Below the pieces are notes generated by a model, which was given only the letters and a program-made list of their open reading frames with translations, was not told the DNA's origin and searched no databases. From NCBI GenBank assembly GCA_965219875.1, contig CBDCOW010000001.1, positions 124,001 through 188,000 on the forward strand: DNA of 64,000 nt, written 5' to 3'. A program made the translations under genes and the position numbers. Below are positions 57,548 to 64,000 of the stretch, one piece after another (the stretch's first letter is position 1; every line of letters begins with the position of its first letter). This DNA comes from DAOUKH01 sp965219875 (GTDB lineage Bacteria; Chloroflexota; Dehalococcoidia; SHYB01).

Positions 57548-58325
57548 ACTGGGCGGTGAAGCCGCCGTCGACGACCAGGCTGTGGCCGGTAACGAACGAG
57601 GCCTCGTCGGAGGCGAGATAGAGGACGGCGTTGGCGATGTCGGTGGGTTCCCCGTGCCGTCCGATGGGGGTGACCGATGCGTAGCGCTCCAACGATTTCT
57701 GCTGCGTCGCCTCGTCGGTCCCCCGGTGTACGCCGCGGAGCATCGGGGTGTTGATGAACCCCGGGGCGACGGCGTTGACGCGGATGTTGTCCTTGGCGAG
57801 CTCGAGGGCCATCATCTTGGTCATCACGTGGACGCCGCCCTTGGAGCCGCTGTAGCCGGGGTTCGCCATGCCCACGAGCCCCGCGATCGAGGCCGTGTTC
57901 ACAATCGCGCCCCCGCCGGCCTCGCGCATGGCCCGCGCCGCGTACTTGGCTACGAGGAAGACGCCGCGCAGGTTGACGGCGATGACCTTGTCGAACTCTT
58001 CCGGCTCCATCGAATCGAGGTTCGACTGCCCCGCCCGGTAGGCGCCGCTGATCCCCGCGTTGTTGAAGAGGACGTGGAGCGCGCCGAAGCGCTCCACGGC
58101 GGCGGCGACGCAGGCCTCCGCTCCCTCCGCCGTGGAGACGTCGCTCTTGACGAAGAACGCGTCGCCGCCGGCCTCGCCGATCCGCGCGACCGTCTTCCGG
58201 CCGCCGACCTCGTCGAGGTCGCAGACACAGACCTTCGCGCCCTCCTCCGCCAGGCGGACGGCGGTGGCGGCGCCCAAACCGGACGCTCCGCCGGTCACCA
58301 GCGCCACCTTGTCCTTCATCCGCAT
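57546..58325 (-). CDS. SDR-family oxidoreductase
   Basis: 259 residues; AAGGAGG lies six bases before the ATG at 58325. Motifs: TGGASGLGAAT, FNNAGISGAYRAG, catalytic Ser in NTASIAG, and YSGSK. The coenzyme loop has Asp in VCDLDEVGG, favouring NAD. It is the last gene of the run Rieske-glycosyltransferase-methyltransferase-SDR. It ends in GHSLVVDGGFTAQ. Confidence 0.92.
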   Translation of the reverse strand: MRMKDKVALVTGGASGLGAATAVRLAEEGAKVCVCDLDEVGGRKTVARIGEAGGDAFFVKSDVSTAEGAEACVAAAVERFGALHVLFNNAGISGAYRAGQSNLDSMEPEEFDKVIAVNLRGVFLVAKYAARAMREAGGGAIVNTASIAGLVGMANPGYSGSKGGVHVMTKMMALELAKDNIRVNAVAPGFINTPMLRGVHRGTDEATQQKSLERYASVTPIGRHGEPTDIANAVLYLASDEASFVTGHSLVVDGGFTAQ

Positions 58326-58359
58326 CAGACGCCTCCTTGTTCGTTGCTCCCGCGCCGGT

Positions 58360-59262
58360 CTAGGCGGGCTTGCGGGCCAGGATGAGTGCGTTCGGCGCGT
58401 CGTGGTGGATGTCTTCGAGTCCCGCCGCCGTCATCCAGTCCGTGATCTCCCGCAGAGCGTAGCAGCGCCCACCCCGCGTGTGTAGCAGCATGTTGACCGC
58501 GAAGACGGCCCCGAACTCAGGGCCCGCGAGGCCCGGCTCCATGATCACGTCGCGCACCGCGACGCGTCCTGCCGGGGGAGCTGCCCGTGCGACGCGTTGG
58601 AAGAGGGCGGCGTTCTCGTCCGGCCCCTGCCCGTGGAGGATGTTGGACATGAAGATGAGGTCGTGGCCGGGGGGAAGCTCGACGCGCAGGAAGTCGCCTT
58701 CGACGACCGCGACGCGGTCCGCGAGGCCCCAGGCCTCGACGTTCTCGCGCGCCAGGGCCGCGGCCTTGGGCAGTTCGAAGACCGAGGCGCGCAGGTGGGG
58801 ATAGTCGCGGGCGAAGCTCAGCGCGTAGGCCCCCGCGCCGCCGCCCACGTCGAGCACCGCGCGGTGCTCGGCCAGCGGCAGCGCCTTCGCCAAGGCGGGC
58901 GCGATGAGGACCGCATCGCGGTGCAGTCCGCGCAGCAGCCGCTCGGCCACCTCGTCGCCCTGGCCTTCCTGGAAGACGGAATCGCCGACGGCGGGCTCGC
59001 CGTGAAGCAGCGTCTCCTCCAGCCGGCCCCACATGTCCCAGCAGAGGTCGTCGACCACGAGTTGATCGCCCGCGTAGTCGGGCCGTCCCGGCACGAGGTA
59101 GCGGTCGGCGTCCTCCGTGTTCACGTAGGTCTGGCCCCGCTTGGCGAGGAGGCCGAGCGCGGTCAGGGCATCGAGGAGGATGCGGAAGGCCCTGGCGTCG
59201 CCGCCCGCTTCCTCAGCGGCGCGAGCCGCCGTCGAGGGGCGCAGCGCGAGCCGCTCGAACAC
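58360..59262 (-). CDS. SAM-dependent O-methyltransferase (start uncertain)
   Basis: 300 residues from the GTG at 59262. SAM-binding AVLDVGGGAGAYALSFAR, then FELPKAAALARENV, VEGDFLRVELP and the MSNILHGQGPDE segment are those of dimeric O-methyltransferases (acetylserotonin/CrtF-like). The first residues VFERLAL belong to the middle of the first domain. Upstream the same frame encodes LLAPGSHWRHKIVTTAVKLD, the expected helix, back to an ATC at 59376 preceded by AAGAGGGA. The true start is probably there, 18 bases after the glycosyltransferase stop. Confidence 0.8.
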   Translation of the reverse strand: MFERLALRPSTAARAAEEAGGDARAFRILLDALTALGLLAKRGQTYVNTEDADRYLVPGRPDYAGDQLVVDDLCWDMWGRLEETLLHGEPAVGDSVFQEGQGDEVAERLLRGLHRDAVLIAPALAKALPLAEHRAVLDVGGGAGAYALSFARDYPHLRASVFELPKAAALARENVEAWGLADRVAVVEGDFLRVELPPGHDLIFMSNILHGQGPDENAALFQRVARAAPPAGRVAVRDVIMEPGLAGPEFGAVFAVNMLLHTRGGRCYALREITDWMTAAGLEDIHHDAPNALILARKPA

Positions 59263-59394
59263 GTCCAGCTTGACCGCCGTGGTGACGATCTTGTGCCGCC
59301 AGTGGCTCCCGGGCGCGAGCAGGGACGGCAGGCCGCTCCGATGCGGCGCTTCGGACTGATGCTCTTCGCTGTCGATGGTCCGTCCCTCTTTCGC

Positions 59395-60438
59395 CTACGC
59401 CGCCGACGCGGCGGCCACGGCGTGGTAGACCGCTTCGTACCCCTCCACCATGCGGCGGATGGGGAACTGCTCCTCGACCCAGGCGCGGCAGGCGCGGCGG
59501 TCGATCTCGCCCAAGCGCCCGATGGCGCGGATCGCCTCGTCCTCGGTCTCGACGAGGAAGCCGCTCCGGCCGTCTGCGATCACTTCAGGCATCGCCCCCT
59601 TTGGATAGGCGATGACCGGCGTGCCGACGGCCATGGCCTCGGCGACGGCGAGACCGAAGGGCTCCTCCCACTGCAAGGGGAAGAGAAAGCCCTTCGCGCG
59701 GCTCACCAGCTTCAACACTTCGTCGTTGGGCAGGTGCGCGGCGTGGCGGACGCGGTCGTCGTCGACGTGGGGCTCGACCTCCTCGCGGTAGTACCGCTCG
59801 GCCCAGGGAAGCTGCGGCGGCGCGTGGCCCACGATGACGAGCCGCTCGCCGGCGGCCTTGGCGATACGTATGGCGTCGGCGATGCCCTTGTTGGGGGCGA
59901 TGCGCCCCACGATGACGAGGAAGTCCTCGCCCTCCGCGCCGAAGGGCGTGGCGTCCACGTCGATGCCGTTGGGGACGACGGGGAGGCCAGGCTCGCCCAG
60001 GTTCTCGGCCTGCCGCCGGCTGATGCAGACGGGGTGGACGTTGGGGAAGTTGGCCCGGTAGTAGTCGTGCAGCTCCCGCTCGATGTAGGCGTAGGTCAGA
60101 ATCGTTGGGGTGCGGGTGAACGGCGAGAAGTACGCCGCCAGCGTCGGCCAGTGGCCATGAATGACGTCGAAGTCGCCGCCGCGGCGGTAGAGGTTATAGG
60201 TGTTGCGGGTCTCCATCTCCTTATCGACGTAGGTGGTGCAGTCCTCGTCGTAGGAGGTGGCGACGTCGACGACGGCGTGGAGGGCGGCGCTGACGCGGGA
60301 GTCGCCGGAGGCGAAGAGCTCGACGTGATGCCCGCGCCCGACGAGCCCCTCGACGAGGTGATAGACCATGAGCTCGGTGCCGCCGTGGCTTCGGGGCGGC
60401 ACCGAGAGGTAGGTGCTGGTGATCTGGGCGACGCGCAT
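59395..60438 (-). CDS. glycosyltransferase, family 4 type
   Basis: 347 residues from ATG 60438. A GT-B fold: N-terminal RVAQITSTYLSVPPRSHGGTE and HHVELFASGDS; C-terminal VGRIAPNKGIADAIRIAKAAGE with LVIVGHAP, and the donor-site motif FPLQWEEPFGLAVAEAMAVG then PVIAYPKG. It transfers sugars from a nucleotide donor, for example onto glycolipids or small molecules. It is followed by the methyltransferase gene and preceded by the Rieske gene, with gaps under 20 bases. Confidence 0.92.
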   Translation of the reverse strand: MRVAQITSTYLSVPPRSHGGTELMVYHLVEGLVGRGHHVELFASGDSRVSAALHAVVDVATSYDEDCTTYVDKEMETRNTYNLYRRGGDFDVIHGHWPTLAAYFSPFTRTPTILTYAYIERELHDYYRANFPNVHPVCISRRQAENLGEPGLPVVPNGIDVDATPFGAEGEDFLVIVGRIAPNKGIADAIRIAKAAGERLVIVGHAPPQLPWAERYYREEVEPHVDDDRVRHAAHLPNDEVLKLVSRAKGFLFPLQWEEPFGLAVAEAMAVGTPVIAYPKGAMPEVIADGRSGFLVETEDEAIRAIGRLGEIDRRACRAWVEEQFPIRRMVEGYEAVYHAVAAASAA

Positions 60439-60455
60439 ACGTGGCGCGCCGGGGG

Positions 60456-60770
60456 TTACGCCGGCTCCTCGACTTCGAGGTCGCCGCCCTCGACGCGCAC
60501 CTTGAAGCAGGCGAGCCTGCCGCTGGCGGGGGGGATGAGCGCCTCGCCGGTGGTCACGTCGTAGTCTCCGGCGTGCCACGGACACTGGAGCGAGGTCCCT
60601 TCGAGGAAGCCTTCCTCCAGCGGGCCTCCCATGTGCTCGCAGACCGCGGAGAAGGCGTAGAACGCGCCGTCGACGTTGGCGATGGCGACACGCGCGTCGC
60701 CAACGTCGACGCCGATCACTTCTCCTTCAGGGACATCGGCGACCTTGGCCACCTTCACGAAATTGCCCAT
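60456..60770 (-). CDS. Rieske 2Fe-2S ferredoxin
   Basis: 104 residues. Cluster ligands are C44 and H46 in VCEHMGGPL, and C63 and H66 in QCPWHAGDYD. No signal peptide or membrane helix is present, so it is a soluble ferredoxin of the biphenyl-dioxygenase or NirD type. No oxygenase is adjacent, so its electron partner is unknown. It is the first gene of a minus-strand run whose promoter should lie near 60800. Confidence 0.93.
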   Translation of the reverse strand: MGNFVKVAKVADVPEGEVIGVDVGDARVAIANVDGAFYAFSAVCEHMGGPLEEGFLEGTSLQCPWHAGDYDVTTGEALIPPASGRLACFKVRVEGGDLEVEEPA

Positions 60771-60852
60771 CGGGCGGACCTCCAGAATGGTCGGATTTGT
60801 GCGCTCCGCAAATTATAGCAGCGCCCCGCGCGTGCTCTCAGTCTCCCCCACA

Positions 60853-61098
60853 GGAGATCTTTGCGTAACTCTGGCCCCGGCCACGTGGGCGCAACGGGGT
60901 GAGTGACCGCAAAGGTGGGCGGACTTCGATACCCCGTGGTGGTTGCGAGGCGGCCCCTCATCTCAATCTTCTCCCGTGGGAGACGTTTGCGTAACTGGGG
61001 TGACTGACCGCGAGGGTGGCGGATTTCGATAACCCGCGGTGGTTGCGAGGCGGCCCCTCATCTCAATCTTCTCCCGTTGGAGACCTTTGCGTAACCGG
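60853..61098 (+). repeat. R1 repeats in tandem, 100-bp period
   Basis: Two copies of TTCGATAnCCCGnGGTGGTT, GCGAGGCGGCCCCTCATCTC, AATCTTCTCCCG start at 60925 and 61025, exactly 100 bases apart, with GAGAnCTTTGCGTAACTGG at each unit boundary (60857, 60980, 61080). The 465-base gap 60771-61235 holds these and the IS left end only; no gene is supported. Confidence 0.75.
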
Positions 61099-61194
61099 GA
61101 TGTGGTTGTGGTGGTGACGCGGGGGCCTGTTCGAGGCCATGAGGGTGGTGTTGTTTGCGGACTCGGCGGCTTGAGGAGCCCCCTGCGAGGACCG

Positions 61195-61220
61195 ATCGGG
61201 CCCTCAGCGGGCCCGATTTT
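61195..61220 (+). terminator. terminator inside the IS left end
   Basis: ATCGGGCCC-TCAGC-GGGCCCGAT followed by TTT, 16 bases before the transposase stop on the opposite strand. It could block outside transcription from entering the element. Confidence 0.7.
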
Positions 61221-61235
61221 GGCCCCGCCAGACTG

Positions 61236-62231
61236 CTAGGGCGCACTCCGCCCTGGGACGGGTGCGTCGACAGCCAGGAGGCGCGCCGCCCGGCGCAGGT
61301 TGTAGGCCATGCACTTGAGCCACAGCTCCGTCGCGTTCCGCTCCAGTCCCATGTACCGCACCTGTCCATACCCGTAGCAGCGCTTCAGGGTTCCGAACAC
61401 CTTCTCGACCGGCGCACGCACGCGGGAGATCAGCGCGTTCCGCCGCGTTTGCCAATGCGGCAGCTCCCGCTGGTGCTTGTGCGACCGATGCATGATCCGG
61501 TCTTTGATCCCCCGCGACTTCAGCCGGGCGCGCCGTTCCTTCGACTCGTAGGCCTTGTCCGCGTAGACCGCCGCCTCGTCCCCCGACACCAAGGCGTCCG
61601 CCGCCTCGGTATCGTTCACGTTCGCGCTCGTCAGCACCGCCTTCCGTATCAGTCCCGACTCCCCGTCCACTCCCAGGTGCGCTTTGTACCCAAAGTGGGC
61701 CGCGCCCCCTTTCCGCGTCCATCCCGCGTCGGGGTCGGTCGCGCTCCGCGCTCCAGGGCCTTCCTCCACCGACGGCCGCCGCGCCTGCGCCTTCACGATC
61801 GTCGCGTCGAGGAGCGTCCCCTGCTTCACCAGCAGCCGCTGTTCCTCCAACTGGCGGCTCACCTCGGCGAACAGCCGCTCGGTGAGCCCCCGTTCGGTCA
61901 ACGCTTTCCGGAAACGGCTGATCGTCGAGTGGTCCGGCGTCCCGTCCGTCCAGCCCAGCTGCACGAACCGGCGGAAAGAGATCCGGTCTCGCAACGCCTC
62001 CTCCATCGCCGGGTCCGACGCCCGGTACCACTGCTGCAGCAGCGCGATCTTCACCATCGTCAGCGGCGGGTAGCCGGGCCTCCCCTCGGGCGAGGCGTGC
62101 ACTTCCCCCACCACTTTCCCGATCCGTTCCCAGTCCAACATCGCCTCGATATGTTCTAGCGTCTTGTTCGTCCCAAGCCCTTCCGGCACAAAGGCGTCCA
62201 CGAACGTCGGCAGACCGGTCCGCTGGTGCAT
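61236..62231 (-). CDS. IS5-family transposase (DDE)
   Basis: 331 residues, apparently intact. An N-terminal DUF772-like domain (YPPLTMVKIALLQQWYRASD, DRISFRRFVQLGW, PDHSTISRFRKAL) is followed by the catalytic domain: Asp in TLLDATIVKA, Asp in VYADKAYESK and Glu in RAPVEKVFGTLKR, giving the DDE triad with the Y-(2)-R-(3)-E-like signature region. The ATG at 62231 follows a G-run. A complete gene with matching ends suggests recent activity. Confidence 0.92.
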   Translation of the reverse strand: MHQRTGLPTFVDAFVPEGLGTNKTLEHIEAMLDWERIGKVVGEVHASPEGRPGYPPLTMVKIALLQQWYRASDPAMEEALRDRISFRRFVQLGWTDGTPDHSTISRFRKALTERGLTERLFAEVSRQLEEQRLLVKQGTLLDATIVKAQARRPSVEEGPGARSATDPDAGWTRKGGAAHFGYKAHLGVDGESGLIRKAVLTSANVNDTEAADALVSGDEAAVYADKAYESKERRARLKSRGIKDRIMHRSHKHQRELPHWQTRRNALISRVRAPVEKVFGTLKRCYGYGQVRYMGLERNATELWLKCMAYNLRRAARLLAVDAPVPGRSAP

Positions 62232-62296
62232 GGCAACCCCCCACTTCTATCTCTCCCATCACTCTGCCCCGCCCGTCCAGTTTTGCAAAGGTCTCC

Positions 62297-62350
62297 AACG
62301 GGAGAAGATTGAGATGAGGGGCCCCCTTTCAACCACCAGAGCCAATCGAA
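62297..62350 (-). repeat. R1 copy flanking the IS right end
   Basis: Minus strand: TTCGATTGGCTCTGGTGGTT, then GGGGCCCCTCATCTCAATCT and TCTCCCGTT, inverted relative to the copies at 60925 and 61025. The remainder to 62469 shows no gene. Confidence 0.7.
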
Positions 62351-62469
62351 GCCCGCCACCTCTCGCGACAGTGAGCTTCCCGTAGAGGCGTCCCCCGCGC
62401 TCGATTGACGAACCGGAGCGCGACGCCTATCGTCAGCCACGCCCGCCTGCGGGCCGAAGGAGGGCCGCC

Positions 62470-63570
62470 ATGGACACCGTCATCGTCTCCGCCGACGATC
62501 ATCTCGACATGCACACGCTCCCGCCCGACCTCTGGACGGAGCGCCTCCCCGCCCGCTACCGCGAGCACGCCCCGCGCGTTGTCGACGTCAACGGCGGCAA
62601 GCAGTGGCGGATCGACGGCGCGACGCTCGGCCCGAGCGGCAGCCTCGGCTGGCTCGACGGCAAGGCCGCCGGCCCCGACGACGACGGCCGCCGCCCTTCG
62701 ACACCCTCCCTGCGCCTCGAAGACATGGACCTCGACGGCGTCCACACCCACGTCATCTACGGTCCGCTGCGCTGGCCCATCCCCGACCCCGAGCTCAAGT
62801 TCGCCGTCCTCGCCGCCTACAACGACTGGGCCGCGGAGTTCAACGCGGCGGCCCCGGAGCGGCTCTGCGCCCTGGGCTATCTGCCCTCCCACGACGGCGA
62901 GGCCGCCGCCAACGAGCTGCGCCGGCTGGCCTCCATGGGCGTGCGCGGCGCCCTGCTCAACTTCTTCGATTGGGTGCGGACCGATCCCTTCGACCACGCC
63001 TACGTCCAGAGTTGGGCGCCGCTGTGGCGGGCCGCCGACGAGACCGGCCTCCCCGTAAGCGTCCACCTCGGAGGCGGCACCGAGCGCCTGCGCGTCGAGC
63101 TCGGGTCGTGGGTGACCTCGGCCTACACCTCAATCTGCCAGATGCAGATGGACGAAGCCCTCACCATCATGATCTTCAGCGGCGCGCTGGCGGAGAATCC
63201 CGGCTTCAACCTCGTGCTAGGCGAGTCGGGGATCGGCTGGCTCCCCTACGTCGTGCAGCGGATGGACCAAGTGCAGGAGAAGCACGGGTTCCGCGTCCAC
63301 GACTTCAAGCTCAAAGAGAAGCCCAGCGAACTCTTCCGCCGCCAAGTCTACGCCACCTTCGAGGACGATTGGGTGGGAGTGAAGATGCTCGGCGACATCG
63401 GCACCGACAACGTCATGTGGGCCAGCGACTACCCCCACGGCGACGGCGTCTTCCCCCACTCCCGCGAGGCCGTGGCCGAGATGGAAGCCATCATCGGGCC
63501 CGAGACGGGGCGCAAGGTGACCCGCGACAACGCCGCGCGGCTCTACAAGATCGCCGTCCCGGCGGCCTAG
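62470..63570 (+). CDS. amidohydrolase-2 family metal-dependent hydrolase
   Basis: 366 residues; GAAGGAGG lies just upstream of the ATG. It starts VIVSADDHLDMHTLPPDLW, giving a D-D-H-x-D metal start. HLGGGTERLR and WASDYPHGDGVFPHS give the later ligands. ACMSD-like decarboxylase/hydrolase branch, related to the protein at 23107. Probably acts on a small carboxylate. Its stop TAG overlaps the stop of the convergent gene at 63567 by two bases. Confidence 0.87.
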   Translation: MDTVIVSADDHLDMHTLPPDLWTERLPARYREHAPRVVDVNGGKQWRIDGATLGPSGSLGWLDGKAAGPDDDGRRPSTPSLRLEDMDLDGVHTHVIYGPLRWPIPDPELKFAVLAAYNDWAAEFNAAAPERLCALGYLPSHDGEAAANELRRLASMGVRGALLNFFDWVRTDPFDHAYVQSWAPLWRAADETGLPVSVHLGGGTERLRVELGSWVTSAYTSICQMQMDEALTIMIFSGALAENPGFNLVLGESGIGWLPYVVQRMDQVQEKHGFRVHDFKLKEKPSELFRRQVYATFEDDWVGVKMLGDIGTDNVMWASDYPHGDGVFPHSREAVAEMEAIIGPETGRKVTRDNAARLYKIAVPAA

Positions 63571-64000
63571 CCCCGCCGCAGCGTTTGACCCGCCCGCGCG
63601 CCGGTGTACTCGCCGTGGTCCAGCGTGACCTCGCCGTTCACGACGGTGTACGCGACACCCTCGCCCCGCTGGATCAGACGGCGGCCGCCGTTGGGCAGAT
63701 CGTCGGCGAACTCAGGGTCGCCGGCGGTGATGGTCTCGGGATCGAAGATGACGATGTCCGCCGCCATCCCCGGCCGTAGCGCGCCACGGTCGGTCACCCC
63801 GAACTGCCCCGCGGGCACGGAGGTCATGCGCTGCACCGCCTCCTGGATGCTCAGCGCCTCGCGCTCCCGCACCCAATGGCCGAGCAAGTGGCTGGGGAAG
63901 CCGGTGTTGTTCTCCGTAATGACGTGCGCGCCGGCGTCCGACTGCTCGGGGATCATGTCGGGCGCGCGCAGAATCTCCATCTGCGCTGCCTCGTCCGGGT
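63567..64000 (-). CDS. N-acyl-D-amino-acid deacylase-like amidohydrolase, C-terminal part
   Basis: 144 codons, with the 5' part beyond the window. It reads SDAGAHVITENNTGFPSHLL, then LSIQEAVQRMTSVPAGQFGV and RPGMAADIVIFDPETI, typical of the C-terminal half of D-aminoacylase/dihydroorotase-like hydrolases where the Asp in SDAGAH binds metal. The ending GEVTLDHGEYTGARAGQTLR is also standard. The substrate is not decidable. Confidence 0.85.
   Translation of the reverse strand, partial: PDEAAQMEILRAPDMIPEQSDAGAHVITENNTGFPSHLLGHWVREREALSIQEAVQRMTSVPAGQFGVTDRGALRPGMAADIVIFDPETITAGDPEFADDLPNGGRRLIQRGEGVAYTVVNGEVTLDHGEYTGARAGQTLRRG

Larger units (their letters stand above)
61079..62296 (-). mobile_element. 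IS5-type insertion sequence (about 1218 bp)
   Basis: Inverted termini GGAGACCTTTGC at 61079-61090 and GCAAAGGTCTCC at 62285-62296 enclose one transposase gene. Beyond both ends the flanks are also inverted copies (CTTCTCCCGTT / AACGGGAGAAG and further R1 sequence). The repeat thus either belongs to longer ends of about 70 bp or the element sits between two inverted R1 copies. No clear target duplication is seen. Confidence 0.7.

Noticed and set aside
58597..60564. 655-residue ORF on the plus strand
   Set aside because: Antisense to the methyltransferase, glycosyltransferase and Rieske genes. Open only because of high GC; its translation is rich in Arg, Gly, Val and shows no domain.
60853..61098. 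100-bp tandem repeat as a CRISPR array
   Set aside because: Only two units, repeats far longer than CRISPR repeats, no distinct spacers, and unit copies occur singly elsewhere.

Overview
The window is GC-rich throughout (visibly near two-thirds G+C) and almost fully coding. It looks like a piece of a Chloroflexota chromosome, probably Dehalococcoidia or SAR202-like. This is inferred from the gene mix: lipoproteins with long Pro-Thr (TPTATP-type) linkers, ThyX instead of ThyA, and many paralogues of SDR dehydrogenases, type III (CaiB/BaiF) CoA-transferases, amidohydrolases, and LLM-type and nitroreductase-type flavoenzymes. No rRNA, tRNA or CRISPR array was recognised. Both ends cut genes: a DNA methyltransferase on the left and an N-acyl-D-amino-acid deacylase-like amidohydrolase on the right.

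Layout. 1-3.7 kb: methyltransferase tail, two small proteins and an abutting pair of CoA-transferase genes. 3.9-11 kb: a two-domain ThyX, then lipA-lpd-pdhA-pdhB-pdhC (lipoyl synthase and the pyruvate dehydrogenase complex). 11-20 kb: a small conserved protein, a PNPOx-like protein, a TldE-like protein, an SDR, a TIGR01777 protein, a MaoC-like protein, a FIST protein, a tandem SagB-type oxidoreductase and an amidohydrolase. 20-29 kb: two paralogous lipoproteins, fumC, an amidohydrolase, DoxX, an acyl-CoA dehydrogenase, a Uma2 nuclease, an alpha/beta hydrolase and an HD protein. 29.4-31.3 kb: a scrambled accessory patch with gene fragments and a lower-GC gene for a TIR/nucleoside-deoxyribosyltransferase-like protein. 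31.3-36.2 kb: the pyrimidine operon pyrR-pyrB-pyrC-carA-udg, with a readable PyrR-type attenuator leader. 36.6-48 kb: a racemase-like CoA-transferase, an AIM24 protein, two SDRs, a metallopeptidase-like lipoprotein, a Nudix hydrolase, an LLM oxidoreductase, a protease-like lipoprotein whose catalytic serine is arginine, and a ThDP enzyme. 48-56 kb: two MTHFR-type genes, a nicotinamidase, a nitroreductase, an SDR, tilS, a DUF2344 protein and a CNNM/CorC protein. 56-64 kb: SDRs, a methyltransferase, a glycosyltransferase, a Rieske protein, an IS5-type insertion sequence and two amidohydrolases.

Most intergenic gaps of 150 bp or more, from 13 kb onward and mainly from 27 to 62 kb, are filled by a few dispersed repeats. 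A recurring terminal motif, GGAGACCTTTGC, bounds short (about 155-200 bp) elements in inverted orientation. The same motif bounds the IS5-type transposase gene at 61.1-62.3 kb, so the short elements look like MITEs of that IS. Several genes share an extended -10 promoter of the form TGnTAnnnT.

The best candidates for something new are the split-function ThyX, the IS/MITE/100-bp repeat network, the accessory patch at 29.4-31.3 kb with its fused effector-like gene, and the protease-like lipoprotein with a Ser-to-Arg change. All functional assignments come from reading motifs by eye; no database search was run.
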